Below, piece by piece: positions 17,355-28,500 of a stretch of 64,000 bases of DNA. The notes under the pieces are model-generated. The model did no database searches. It was given only the letters and a program-made list of their open reading frames with translations, and had not been told where the DNA came from. Location of the stretch: assembly GCA_027483445.1 (NCBI GenBank), contig JAIXUS010000005.1, forward strand, positions 255,628 through 319,627, read 5' to 3'. This stretch comes from Bacteroidota bacterium (GTDB taxonomy: Bacteria; Bacteroidota; Bacteroidia; M30B66). Each line of letters opens with the position of its first letter. Positions within the stretch are counted from its first letter, which is position 1. The translations under genes were made by a program, and so were the position numbers.

Positions 17355-18638
17355 CTAATGGAGGAGTATTTTTTGTGTTCCGTTTTGATTTTGAAGAAGA
17401 TACAAGCCTTTCGACAAGCTTGAAACATCGAGATAGTTGTCGGAAAAGCGCAATACGGCCCGACCGTTAATGTCGAACAGCGTGGTGTTGAGGCCGGTGC
17501 TGCCTTTGGCGCGGATGGCTTTGGCGTTTGAATCGTAGAAATAGCCAGTGTTTTGGATGTTTCCATGGAGGCTCTCGTTGCCGGTTGGCTCGCATTCAAG
17601 GGTGCCAACGCGTCGCATAATTTGATTGGCAAAGGCGGTTGGAACGAGGCCTTCAATACCATCGGCGGGGTCGCCTAAACGAATAACGATGAGGTTTTGG
17701 GAAGGCACAATCATCAAAAACTGTCCGTTTTTGCCCAAAGCGGCGATCAAATCGACCGGGGCATCAGGCATGATGAACCCATTGAATGTGGTGGTAAAAC
17801 CGGGGTAACGAAAGCTGTCTTTTCCGTTGAGCCACCAAAGGTAGCCGTAAGCTTCGTTGATGTTTTGCGAGGTGTTCACCATTTGGTCGAAGTAGGCCTG
17901 GTCGCTCATCAATGTGTCGGTATTCCAAATGCCGCGGTTGAGCATGAGTATGCCGAAACGGGCCATGCTTCGGGCGTTGCTGAAGTTTACATTGTTCGAT
18001 TCGAAATTGAGAAAAAGCCCATTCATTCCAATTCGGTTTCGTAAACGGGTGTTGTAGAACTGGTTGAATGTGAGTCCGCTGGCTCCTTCGATTACGGCGT
18101 CGAGACGCGTGTACGGCGCGTTGTGGTAAAACCATTCGGTGCCGGGCTCATTCAGGTAGGTAAGGCATTGCGGCTCGGTGCAATCGAGGTTGCCGGTGTT
18201 GAAATCGAGTCCGGTGGTCATCGTAAGCTGATGCCAAACAGTGATTGCCTGCTCCTGCTCGGGCGTGCAGGAAGTCCAACCATTGCCCTGGTACAGCGAC
18301 GAAGGCTGCTGAATGTCGATAAGCCCTTCTTGCTGCGCCTGGCCGATTAGGAAGGAAGTAATCGTTTTTCCGGCCGAAGCCCAATACCAAATACTGTCGG
18401 CGGTAAAGGTGCCGTAGTAATTCTCCGACACCATTTTTCCGTCTTTTAAAATCAGGAAAGCCTTGCTGTTGTTGCTCCCCACGTAATTGATGAGCGAGGT
18501 TAGCGAGTCGGGACACCAGTTGAGTTCATCGGGACTCATGGTTTGCCAGGTGTTGCCTGTAAGTGGCGGAAAATAAAGCGATTGTGAGACCAGCGAAGTG
18601 CTGATTGTAAGGCCAAAAAGGAGAATCCAGTTTTTCAT
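17355..18638 (-). CDS. Beta-lactamase-family serine hydrolase with T9SS C-terminus
   Basis: A 427-residue secreted enzyme of the class C beta-lactamase/esterase/DD-peptidase superfamily. The signal peptide (ILLFGLTISTSLVSQ) is followed by the catalytic SxxK motif as SAGK in WYWASAGKTITSF (about residue 88), a YxN-type motif in FYHNAPYTRLDAV (about 170), and a KNG in AALGKNGQFL (about 302) at the place of the usual KTG/HxG. The last 75 residues are a type A sorting domain (FDINGRAVLRF, LSKGLYLLQN). It is likely exported by T9SS. The substrate cannot be told from sequence. It has its own terminator and lies 66 bases from the giant gene upstream. Confidence 0.85.
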   Translation of the reverse strand: MKNWILLFGLTISTSLVSQSLYFPPLTGNTWQTMSPDELNWCPDSLTSLINYVGSNNSKAFLILKDGKMVSENYYGTFTADSIWYWASAGKTITSFLIGQAQQEGLIDIQQPSSLYQGNGWTSCTPEQEQAITVWHQLTMTTGLDFNTGNLDCTEPQCLTYLNEPGTEWFYHNAPYTRLDAVIEGASGLTFNQFYNTRLRNRIGMNGLFLNFESNNVNFSNARSMARFGILMLNRGIWNTDTLMSDQAYFDQMVNTSQNINEAYGYLWWLNGKDSFRYPGFTTTFNGFIMPDAPVDLIAALGKNGQFLMIVPSQNLIVIRLGDPADGIEGLVPTAFANQIMRRVGTLECEPTGNESLHGNIQNTGYFYDSNAKAIRAKGSTGLNTTLFDINGRAVLRFSDNYLDVSSLSKGLYLLQNQNGTQKILLH

Positions 18639-18704
18639 CGTGCTGCTGAGCCATTTCGCCTGAAAAGGTTTATTCAGGACTCGAAATTTAGGGCTAAATC
18701 TTCG

Positions 18705-21700
18705 TTAACGGAACATTTTCAGCAGCTCCGTTTTTTCATGGTTAAACAGTCGAATCCAGTAAAGTCCGCGGCTTAATGTGTTTGTATTCAGTTGAATGTG
18801 TGTCTGTTGGTTTTCAATTGATTGCGATTGAACGATTCTTCCCGTCGCATCAAAAATTTCCAAATGGAGGTTTTGCACCGGTTGGCTTAGCACAATCTGG
18901 GTGGTTTGTCCCTGCGGGATGAATGTACTCACCGCCCAAAGCCCGGCGTTGGGTGTGTAGCGCACGGCAACCGGATCGGAAAGGCTGGTGGTGCCATCGA
19001 AATCGGTTTGTTTGAGGCGGTAGTACGAAATTCCCATGAGGGGCTGCAGGTCTTTATCGGCATACTGAAGCACGGTATTCGAATTTCCGGCACCGGCTTG
19101 TCGACACACCATTTTCCAATCTACAAGGTTGATGCTGCGTTCAACATCAAACCAGGCATTGTTGGTTTCGGAGGCAGTAGTCCAGTTTAGGACAACGTGG
19201 TCGGGCTCAGGGCTGGCGTTAAATGCGAGGAGTTCGATGGGGAGTGGGCTTCCTCCTCCAAGAGCAGTAAACTCTGAAAAGGTGGTTAATCCCGACCAAG
19301 CGATTTGATTGGTTAAGTTGTTAATGCTACCTGAACCTATTTCAGCCTGTGCACCGTTGCCTATGGGCATTTGCCAGCCTGATGGGTTGTACTTTGCCGG
19401 TATTAAGCTCGACTCAGTTCCATTGATATCGGCATCAGCATATTGGTAGTTAACTGCATAAACGGGGTTTGTAATTCCAGTTGGTTCTACCAGCCAGTAT
19501 TTTGTGATGAAATCACCGGCGCTTCCGAGAGCCGGATGTGCATCTGTTACCATTCCCATATGAATGATTGCCTCATTCAACAATGCATTTGAAAATTCAA
19601 TTTCAAAAGGAGAATATTCAATGGCGTCGCCAACGGGAAACCTATAAACACCTTGATTGTTGTTTACTCTTTGTCTCATCCAACCGTTGGGCAAACCATA
19701 CCATAAAATCGCGTAAGAATTCGCATTCCCGCCAATTATTTGAGCATCCTGCGCAGGAGTTCCAAGAATTAAATCGTTTGTATTTAAATCTAGTTTACCA
19801 TTGGTAAAATCAATGGTATGGATAACTTCAAGATCTCCATTATTTAAAATCACTCCAATTAAATTGGAATTGTCAATTTTCATTTTGTAGAATCGCTCAC
19901 CTCCATTACATTGAATGCTTTGTTGTGTGTTTCCGATAAATTCTACAGTTCCCTGTCCTTCTATAAAAGCCGACTGATTGTAGTTTATCCAGTTTCCTCC
20001 GAGCTTTATGATGTTACTGTTCGAATTAAGAATTGCCCCAAAACTTCCTTGATTGATGGTTAAATTGCCTCGAATGTTAAGAATTTCAGCGCCTGATAAA
20101 GGATAAATGTCAAGTTCCGTTTGACCTGGGTTTTGATTTCCGGTAGAAATATTCACATTGTTTAATGTAGCTCTGCAGAATCCGAAGCCGTTAAATCCCG
20201 AAATGTGTAAGTCGTTATTCAAACCTAAAGCATTAAAGATCAAGGTTCCGCTTAATGAATAGTTAGTAGCACTTGATAATAGTGAACCGAGTTCTAAATC
20301 GTCGCCTACATGGAGATTGTTTCCATTGTCGGAGAATAATGCTGAATTTATATAATTGATGCTTAAGTCATTTTTAATGTGTAAATCGCTTCTACCTGAT
20401 GGTCCCAGAATACTTAGGCTTCCTGATGATTTTGCCGAACTCAATTGTGCGCAGTAAATGGGATTATTTTGTCCGTCAATAATTTGATTTCCAACGCCAA
20501 TGGTCAGTAATTCTAGATTATCGAAACATGATATTCCCATAGTTCCACCGCCGGCAAGACTGAGGTTTCCGCCAATCTGGAGACTTTTGTTGGGAATGAA
20601 GCATTCCAATGATGTGTTGCTGCCTTCGATGAATATGGATTGATTTACTGCAGTATTATCTTGAATAAATTTTTGTCCACTTCCTGAAAGGCTTAAGTTC
20701 GAATAGCTGATTCCAGAAATAATATTTTGATTTCCACTGGAGGTGAATGCTTCCGAACGGTTGTAATTGACTAAACTTAGTGTACCTCCATCGAAGTTTC
20801 CAATATATCCCGGATTTTCGCATCCAATAAAAAGAATGTGCTCTGCTCCTGTCATATCGATGAATGCAGAACCAAAGCCAATTAAGGAATTAGAAAGGTT
20901 CGCCATATTTAGCAAACGGCATAAATGTGGACTGTTTCCAAAAGTGAGTCGGCCCAGATTACTTAAGTCTAAGTTATTGGCAACAGTAATGTTGTCTCTT
21001 AGCGTTAAGCCGCCGGGAGTGGAGTTCGTAATATTCAAGTTGAAAAATGATTCACCACCTGGACAAATCATGTTCTGTGAAATGTTTCCATTGAACAAGA
21101 CTTGGCCGTTTCCTTCATCGAATCCCGACTGGCTGTAATTTCTCCAGTCGCCTTTGATGTGAATTGCGTTATTGTTTGTTTTCAATACCGATGGAAATTC
21201 CATGGTCAGATTACCGGAAATAGTGAGTATTCCTGAAATGCTTTTAGTAGCTCCACCTGTTAGGAGAAGATTGGGGTAATTAAATAATGTAATTATTGGT
21301 TGTTCTCCGGTTTCTGAAGAATATTGAATTGTTGAGCCGGGCCTAAAGTCGAAAGTATTGTTGTTTAGCCCCAACCCAGTTACATATTGATAAGGTGAGA
21401 CCGTGTTTGACCTTAAATTGAAAGGCTTATTATCGGTCATGTTTAATTTTCCGCCTTCTAAGATTCTCAGGATAGCCGATCCGGTATTACTCCCATTGCC
21501 AATTGTACTTGTGTTACCGGTGCATACACTTACACAGTTCACTATTCCTGAAGTCCCAATAATATACTCAACCGCTTGAAATGCATTGTTGGTTAGGATG
21601 AATAAGGTGCCCGGAATGTTTAGAATACCATTGATAACAAATGTTCCACCGCGCTCTCCACTGCCTTCTCCATCTACACCATCAATTGCGATATTACCCG

Positions 21701-24700
21701 ATAATCCGACATCTTTATTCAAATTAACAAATGTGTTCTCATTAATGGTTACGTTAAATATTGTACCTGAAGCATTGTTATAGAGCTGCGTTCCGGATGA
21801 ATTCCCAACACCAGCAGCAAATCTCAATCCTAAATTCATGGCAATGATTGCATGCGAAGTAGCATTGGTAGCGAAATTTTTTCGAATTCTGCAGGCATTA
21901 AAAATTCCGGTTCCGCTAATTGTTGTTGGGTTTCCTTCGAGGTTAAACGAAATATTGTCGTAGGTGGCTGAACCATTTCCAATTTCTCCTGAACAGCGTA
22001 TGTTGCCATAAATGGTAAGATATCTGTTTCCATTGAGCACTGTTGAGTTGGTAAATAATTTCGCACCCAGATTTACAGTTAAATCACGAATAGCATTATT
22101 GGCTAAAGAGCTTGGTATTGTTATCGTATGTCCACTTCTGATAGTAACATTTGAAGTGCCTGGATTTCCTGCTGCTTTATCTTGTCCGGGCCATTGATTG
22201 GGTGCCGGCAACGAAGAGCAGGGCTGCCAAGTTGTTCCATTGAACCGTTCCCAAACCAAAGCACTTGTCCATGATCCATTTGAGACAGATCGGAAGTCAC
22301 CCGTGGTTAGATTGTTGGTTTGAATGGAGATAATTACGCCATCCGACCAAAGCAGACCTCTCCTGAGGTAGATTTTGAAATAATAGTTACTTCCAGGGGT
22401 TAATCCTGATATACTTACATTATTACCTGTTATTGCTTTAAAAACGGCAAAATGTCCTGTTGGCAAATTGGTTCCGGAGCCTGCAGTTCCGAACACAGAA
22501 TTTGAAGTATACGATGTTCCATCACCGCTCAGAGTAACGTTTATTGGTGATGACTCTCTTCCAATGACAACAATTTCATCAAAGCATCCTGATGGTAATG
22601 ACCAATTTAACTGTACAGTATTTCCTGAAACAACATTCCCATTAAATAAAGAAACATCAGGGGCATTTTGAACAATTGTTAGATTGGCACTATTCGGAAA
22701 AATGCTTGATTCCGGTAAGGCCGGATCGCTGCTAATTACCCTAATTCTGTAATTATTGCCTGAATTAACAACTGAGGGAATCGAGGAGATAATATTTCCA
22801 AAGCTATTGTTGGAATTCAGAAATCCAATATCTCTGGGTATGGAGAAAGAACCATTTTCATCACTAAGCTGAGCGGTAAAAATATTTCCGGGGTTATAAA
22901 TACCTGTAGCTGAGAACTGGACAGTTAGTGGTTGTCCCGATCCAGCTCCAACACAGAATGGAGATCCGGTTATAGCGTTTGTAGTGATTATATTTGAGGG
23001 AATAAAATTGGAGAAACTTATTTCGTCGAAATTTATTCTATTGGGACCGCCGCTGAGTTTTTTTATTCTAATTCGAATATTCCCGGAAAGATTAATGCTG
23101 AAATTTTGATTCACTAAACTTAGACTTGAACTTGTAATTACGGGACTTACCCAAGCATTAAATGTTGCACCTCCATTGTCTGAAACCTCAATTCTCCATG
23201 TGCTAATTCCATCATTTCCATATCGTGCATGTCTTACCGTTAGCATACCTATTCCATCCGATTTATCGAATTGCATGGTAATACTGCCGGTGTTTCTTAC
23301 TCGGGCCGATTTCAATCCAAGTTTTTTATCATTAATGTCTGATCCAACCAAGGCATCTTCGAAATTCCAGATTCCCAGATTACACAAATCCATACCATTG
23401 GCGTAAGTGTTTTTTGAACCGGGTTCGAAAGTTTCGACAATGTTGGTAGTACTAATTGTAGTAACAGAAAATGTTAGATTATTCGTGATTAAATAGCATA
23501 AATTCGCTGAGGAGTACTCCCAGACACTAATATAATATGTGGTTGATGAGTTTAACCCGGTGACATTAATGGTATTCGCGGAGCTATTTGATATTACATA
23601 AGTAAACGAGCCAAAATTATGACCTAAACCAAATTGATTGCTCGAAGTGTACATTACTCCGTTTTCTGGTAATACCGAGATGGGATTACTCGACACAGCA
23701 ATGAGTCGCGAATCTCCATTACCGTTGGTGAACTGAAATGTTATACTGTTAGAATTAACGGTATTTAGAATAAAGGATGATGCTGGAACTGTTGGTGGAC
23801 TGCATATAGCAGAAAGCGTTGTTCCGGTTGACGTTGGAGCTCCGGTTGTGAGGTAATGGTAAGTCGAAGTATTGATGCCATCCCAACAAAAGGGAATTAA
23901 TAAATAATTATATGTCGTAGATGGTGATAATCCAATACTCGAATAACTGTTGGAGTTTGATGAAATGTTGGCATCTACAATGGATGTGAATGGTCCCGGC
24001 GTAGGAGCTTGACCATTTGCTGATGAAAATGAGGGTATTTCAGGGCTGTTCGAACGCAGAAGAATATAGCCTTTTACTGTTGCTCCAGTGGTTGGAAAAA
24101 CAGCGTCATCCCAAGAGAGATCAATTTGTGAGGCCGAAAACCCATTTGCAAAGAGGTTTGCAGCTTGGTTACTTGGAGGGTTACTTCTTGTAAAAAATGG
24201 CAGTGAATTTCCATAAGCCAAACCGTCGGTGTTTGAAGCGTAAGCCCTTACATGGTATTGTGTTTCAGGATTCAGTGCAGAGATTGGTCCGCTAAAAAGA
24301 CCCATACCCGGACTTGATGCTGCATTTCCCAGACCGGGAAGTACCGGATTGGGTGTATTTGACCATACAATTCCTCTCGAGATTATGGCACTTCCGCCAT
24401 CATCGGTTACATTTCCTCCGCTTAGCGCTGATGTAGTGCCAATTGTGGATACTGAAGTGGTGAAAACCGTTGGAGTAATTCCACCTGCTGTGGTTGTAAC
24501 CTGCATTGGATTTCCAGTCCCGGTCGATAGCTGATAATTTCTATCTGGATTGCAATATTCATAAACCCTGAACCAATAGGTTGTTGAAGGATCAAGTCCC
24601 GTAATTGAAACGCTGTTCCCGGTGCCATTAAAAACAACCATTTCGCTGCCACTCCATGCGGGTGTAGCTGAAGGATTGCTTCCATCAGCCGGCGCAGTGA

Positions 24701-25541
24701 AGCTGTTGGTTGTGTTCATTTTCACAACCCTGCCTACGCCACCTCCATTCGCCCAACTTAGTGTAAGTGAATTCCCTGTAATTGCCGAAAAACTCAAGTT
24801 AGATGCTTGCAATGGAGCGGTACAGGGCGGTGTAAATCCTGCGGTAATATTCACGTCGTCAATTCCAATTCCTTGAGAGTTAACTCCTGTGGTGTTAAGA
24901 TTCCATCTTAGATAAATTAAATTCCCAGTAGAAAGATTGAGTCCGGTAATTGTGAATGAAGAAACCGGCAAAATAGGGTTTGGCGGATTGTAAGTGTAAA
25001 GGCTCGTTCCAGCCGGTAATGAGGTAGCTGCGACATTGCCGGCCGGAACCGAAATCCATGTACTTCCATCCAGAGAGTAAAAAAACTGAACAGAGGCCGA
25101 TGCACTGTTTCTTCTATATCGCTCAACCGAATAGCTAATGCTCAATTCGTTAATCGGGCTGGAATTGGCGTTGGTTAAAACAGTCATTAAACTGCTAGGG
25201 CTGGTAAAACTCCCTGAGCTCATCACTCCAGGGGCTCTGTCGGAACCTGCCGCCCCCCAATTATAAAACCCGCCGGTTACCGGAGAACCGGAGCTGGCAA
25301 TTTGACCAACGCTTCCCGTACCCAAGGCAAATGTAGGGCTTGCACTACGGTGAAATCTCCAATTCCCGGGAAGATTAGTACTCGTCCCCATTCCATTAAA
25401 GTTCTCTAAAATTGAAGCCGTTGATGTAATGGGAATCTGGGCAATGGATGTTAAACCACTAAAAATAAACAGAGCCATAAGCCTTAAGGCCCAGCTAAAG
25501 CTAAATGTTTTCCAAGTTTTAAGCAGACTACGATTTGACAT
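18705..25541 (-). CDS. Giant T9SS surface protein with FN3 domains (2278 aa)
   Basis: A signal peptide (residues about 12-35) is followed by an N-terminal beta-sandwich (ILENFNGMGTSTNLPGNW ... GIGIDDVNITAGF) that is nearly the same in the next gene. At least four fibronectin type III-like units follow (SLTLSWANGGG, YWFRVYEYCNP, IDLSWDDAVFP, TYYISVWEY), then from about residue 1100 to 2000 a long repetitive beta-solenoid-like region with recurring GNL-, ISGNLT- and N-rich strands. The end holds a segment shared with its paralogue (LPIELLAFNASPE ... YYRLKQTDFDGT) and a type A sorting domain (IFDATGRIVQ, LSRGLYWIRLF). Probably a T9SS-exported adhesin or matrix protein. It starts 12 bases after the paralogue's stop, so the two form an operon. 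Confidence 0.85.
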   Translation of the reverse strand: MSNRSLLKTWKTFSFSWALRLMALFIFSGLTSIAQIPITSTASILENFNGMGTSTNLPGNWRFHRSASPTFALGTGSVGQIASSGSPVTGGFYNWGAAGSDRAPGVMSSGSFTSPSSLMTVLTNANSSPINELSISYSVERYRRNSASASVQFFYSLDGSTWISVPAGNVAATSLPAGTSLYTYNPPNPILPVSSFTITGLNLSTGNLIYLRWNLNTTGVNSQGIGIDDVNITAGFTPPCTAPLQASNLSFSAITGNSLTLSWANGGGVGRVVKMNTTNSFTAPADGSNPSATPAWSGSEMVVFNGTGNSVSITGLDPSTTYWFRVYEYCNPDRNYQLSTGTGNPMQVTTTAGGITPTVFTTSVSTIGTTSALSGGNVTDDGGSAIISRGIVWSNTPNPVLPGLGNAASSPGMGLFSGPISALNPETQYHVRAYASNTDGLAYGNSLPFFTRSNPPSNQAANLFANGFSASQIDLSWDDAVFPTTGATVKGYILLRSNSPEIPSFSSANGQAPTPGPFTSIVDANISSNSNSYSSIGLSPSTTYNYLLIPFCWDGINTSTYHYLTTGAPTSTGTTLSAICSPPTVPASSFILNTVNSNSITFQFTNGNGDSRLIAVSSNPISVLPENGVMYTSSNQFGLGHNFGSFTYVISNSSANTINVTGLNSSTTYYISVWEYSSANLCYLITNNLTFSVTTISTTNIVETFEPGSKNTYANGMDLCNLGIWNFEDALVGSDINDKKLGLKSARVRNTGSITMQFDKSDGIGMLTVRHARYGNDGISTWRIEVSDNGGATFNAWVSPVITSSSLSLVNQNFSINLSGNIRIRIKKLSGGPNRINFDEISFSNFIPSNIITTNAITGSPFCVGAGSGQPLTVQFSATGIYNPGNIFTAQLSDENGSFSIPRDIGFLNSNNSFGNIISSIPSVVNSGNNYRIRVISSDPALPESSIFPNSANLTIVQNAPDVSLFNGNVVSGNTVQLNWSLPSGCFDEIVVIGRESSPINVTLSGDGTSYTSNSVFGTAGSGTNLPTGHFAVFKAITGNNVSISGLTPGSNYYFKIYLRRGLLWSDGVIISIQTNNLTTGDFRSVSNGSWTSALVWERFNGTTWQPCSSLPAPNQWPGQDKAAGNPGTSNVTIRSGHTITIPSSLANNAIRDLTVNLGAKLFTNSTVLNGNRYLTIYGNIRCSGEIGNGSATYDNISFNLEGNPTTISGTGIFNACRIRKNFATNATSHAIIAMNLGLRFAAGVGNSSGTQLYNNASGTIFNVTINENTFVNLNKDVGLSGNIAIDGVDGEGSGERGGTFVINGILNIPGTLFILTNNAFQAVEYIIGTSGIVNCVSVCTGNTSTIGNGSNTGSAILRILEGGKLNMTDNKPFNLRSNTVSPYQYVTGLGLNNNTFDFRPGSTIQYSSETGEQPIITLFNYPNLLLTGGATKSISGILTISGNLTMEFPSVLKTNNNAIHIKGDWRNYSQSGFDEGNGQVLFNGNISQNMICPGGESFFNLNITNSTPGGLTLRDNITVANNLDLSNLGRLTFGNSPHLCRLLNMANLSNSLIGFGSAFIDMTGAEHILFIGCENPGYIGNFDGGTLSLVNYNRSEAFTSSGNQNIISGISYSNLSLSGSGQKFIQDNTAVNQSIFIEGSNTSLECFIPNKSLQIGGNLSLAGGGTMGISCFDNLELLTIGVGNQIIDGQNNPIYCAQLSSAKSSGSLSILGPSGRSDLHIKNDLSINYINSALFSDNGNNLHVGDDLELGSLLSSATNYSLSGTLIFNALGLNNDLHISGFNGFGFCRATLNNVNISTGNQNPGQTELDIYPLSGAEILNIRGNLTINQGSFGAILNSNSNIIKLGGNWINYNQSAFIEGQGTVEFIGNTQQSIQCNGGERFYKMKIDNSNLIGVILNNGDLEVIHTIDFTNGKLDLNTNDLILGTPAQDAQIIGGNANSYAILWYGLPNGWMRQRVNNNQGVYRFPVGDAIEYSPFEIEFSNALLNEAIIHMGMVTDAHPALGSAGDFITKYWLVEPTGITNPVYAVNYQYADADINGTESSLIPAKYNPSGWQMPIGNGAQAEIGSGSINNLTNQIAWSGLTTFSEFTALGGGSPLPIELLAFNASPEPDHVVLNWTTASETNNAWFDVERSINLVDWKMVCRQAGAGNSNTVLQYADKDLQPLMGISYYRLKQTDFDGTTSLSDPVAVRYTPNAGLWAVSTFIPQGQTTQIVLSQPVQNLHLEIFDATGRIVQSQSIENQQTHIQLNTNTLSRGLYWIRLFNHEKTELLKMFR
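18836..19242. repeat. Near-identical 3' segment shared with 25685-26091 (copy 1)
   Basis: About 407 bases encoding the LPIELLAFNAS to FDATGR region are nearly identical in DNA to 25685-26091 in the upstream paralogue, with only scattered differences by eye. Sequence on both sides diverges sharply. This suggests gene conversion or a recent partial duplication. Confidence 0.75.
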
Positions 25542-25553
25542 ATGAGAATGGCA

Positions 25554-28500
25554 TCACCATACGAAATTTAAAATCTGTGCATTTTGATTATCGAAAAGTC
25601 GAATCCAATAAATGCCATGCTTGAGATCGAGGTTTTGAAAGTCAACCATGATTTGCTGACCATTACATAGCTTCCTGCCAATCATCCTTCCCGTCGCATC
25701 AAAAATTTCCAAATGGAGGTTTTGCACCGGCCTGCTTAACACAATCTGGGCGGTTTGTCCCTGCGGGATGAATGAACTCACCGCCCAAAGCCCGCCCTTG
25801 GGTGTGTAGCGCACGGCAACCGGATTGGAAAGGCTGGTGGTGCCATCGAAATCGGTTTGTTTGAGGCGGTAGTACGAAATTCCCATGAGGGGCTGTAAGT
25901 CTTTGTCGGCATACTGAAGCAGGGTATTCGAATTTCCGGCACCGGGCTGTCGACACACCATTTTCCAATCTACAAAGTTGATGCTGCGTTCAACCTCAAA
26001 CCAGGCATTGTTGGTTTCGGAGGCAGTAGTCCAGTTTAGGGCTACGTGGTCGGCTTCAGGGCTGGCGTTAAACGCGAGGAGTTCGATAGGGAGTGGATTG
26101 TTCGCACCTGAGCCAAAGCCAAAGTTCGAAAATCCTGTTAAGCTGCTGCGTTCCACGATTGGTTTGCTTAGTGTTCCTGAAGCAGCAAGGTGATTTCCTT
26201 CGCAAGTCCATGAACCCGCAGCAATGCGTTTAAGCATTGTTAAACCCGCCAGATCGGTGATGGTTTGGAATCCTTCTCCGGTGAGTTTGAGTGTATAAGC
26301 GCCATCGTTCAGTGTTCCAGGCTGGTTATCGATTTTCCAATATCCTTCATTTTCAACATACTCCACGTTAAATGCTGCGCCTCCGGTGTTAGCCGCTGCA
26401 ATGGGCAAACCCGAACCAACATTGGCCATAGGTTGTTCGATGAATTCGACCGTAAGGTGGCCGCCGTTTGTGGCTGCTGTGGTGTACTCGAGCAAGGCCG
26501 ATCGGTCGTAATAGATACCATTAAAAACGCCCATTGGGAATTTCCCGGTGTTATCGCCGGTGTTGAGGCCATTGAACCATCGGCGCATACGGCCAACAAC
26601 GAAGCCTGAGGTGTAATTTAAGCTGCCACGGTTGCTGATGCCGGTTCCAAGTTCGAGCAGATTTGTACCGGTGTGGATGCTTCCGGCGATCATCCGTAAC
26701 TCATTGTTCACCCTGAGGTCGCGCTGAAGCTCAATACCTGCCATAGAAGTGTTGTTGATGTGCAAGTTCTGGGTGTTTATCGTGCCGGAGCCTGAAATGC
26801 TTTGCTGGCTAGCGCCTGATAACCTGAGGTATTGTCCCAAACCGGCCGACTGTACCGTGAGAGTGCCATTCACTGTTAGGTTACCGCCAATATCGAATCC
26901 GGTTCCGGATTGCGCTCCGGCGTTGGTGAGTATGTTTGAGGGGCGAATAATAACATCACCCAAAACAGTTACCGGCGTTGCATTCGTGTTTTGGTTGTAA
27001 ATAATTACAGTTCCGGCGCCACTGCCTCCAATATCAAGCGTTCCTTTTATGGTAGGGAAGTTAGAGGCACCATTGAAGCGTGAGCCCACAAGAACCGGAT
27101 TCCACAATCCGGCTGTAGATTCGAACGTGAGGTTTGGATAGAAGGTGTTACCCACCGCCGTAAAGGCTGGATTAGAGCCCGACACGCTTCGAATGATAAT
27201 GTTCGATGTGGCTGGAATCAGACTCATGCCGCCTTCATAATTGTCGCGGTAAACAGCAAACGACGAAGTGTTGGTTTTGATTAATGTACCTGCACTTCCC
27301 ATTTGCCAGGTTGCCCCCGTATTGGCGAAAACTCCATTTCCGCCTCCTGAGTTGGCATTGTCGGTGAATGTGCCGTTTAAGGTAAAGTCTATACCACTTC
27401 CATTAGCCCAGGTGATGGCATCGGTAGTTGAGAGAATAAGCTCAGCGCCCGATTCAACGGTGAGTTGATCAATCACCAGGTCTTGCCCGCTAACAGTTAT
27501 TGTTCGCCCTGAAGTAATGCGCACATCGCTTGAGTTGGAAGCCGTTGGCCAGGTGCAGGCCGCTGTATATGGTCCGCCGGCAGTGGTAGCAAATTCCCAA
27601 ACACCGGGCGAATTCCAATTGCCCGATGCCGCCGAACGGAAGAACGATCTTGAGTTGGGTAATTCGTTAATTCGTGCGGCATGACTAAGCTTCTGGCATC
27701 CAACCTGAGAAACTAAGCAGTACACCTGGAGCTGGTCGTAGCCATTGATTGGATTTATGGTCAAGGTAGGAGAGGTAGTTCCGCTGGTTTGGGCAAGCGT
27801 GCCAACCGGTAGCCAGTTACCGGCGCTGTTTAGGTAATGCCATTGATAACTCACTGATGGGTTATTGGCTGCCACAGTAAAGGCAACAAGGTCGCAAAGC
27901 TCACCCGACTGGTCGTCTGGATTTGCGGTAATCTCAAAATTGGTGTTTACGCCATACACTCCAATATTGTCTGAGGTTTCGCTGGTCGTGATAATGGTCC
28001 ATTCGGAGGCTGTATAAGTGGCGTTAGGGCCGGTAACTGAAGCATTTCGCCGGTAATTGTACCCAATATTGTTTGGGCCTTGAACTCGGTCGATAATGCT
28101 TCCATTTTTGAGCAATTGGATTTCATCGAAGTCGTTGAAGCCTACTGCAAAACCTTGCGCAGGCGTTGAAACTAAAGATCCTACCTGTCCGGCATAGTAG
28201 ACCTTCACTTCGTTTTGAAGAATATCGCCCGAGATGTCGAGATTGTAAACGGTTGGCGAAGGATCGGTATTCGATGATTTATTGAGGAGCCGAATGCTGT
28301 AATCGTTGGTTCCGGTTAAATCAACGGTATTTCCGGTACCATTAAAAATTTCGATGTAATGGATGTTCCCGGATTGTGGGTCGTAGATTTCCGAGATAAT
28401 CAGATCGCTCAGTACGCCTGCACAAGCACCTTGAATGTTCAGGAAGTTAAAATTGCTCGTGCTGCTTCCAAAGCAAGCGCCGGCATCGGCAATTCTGAGG

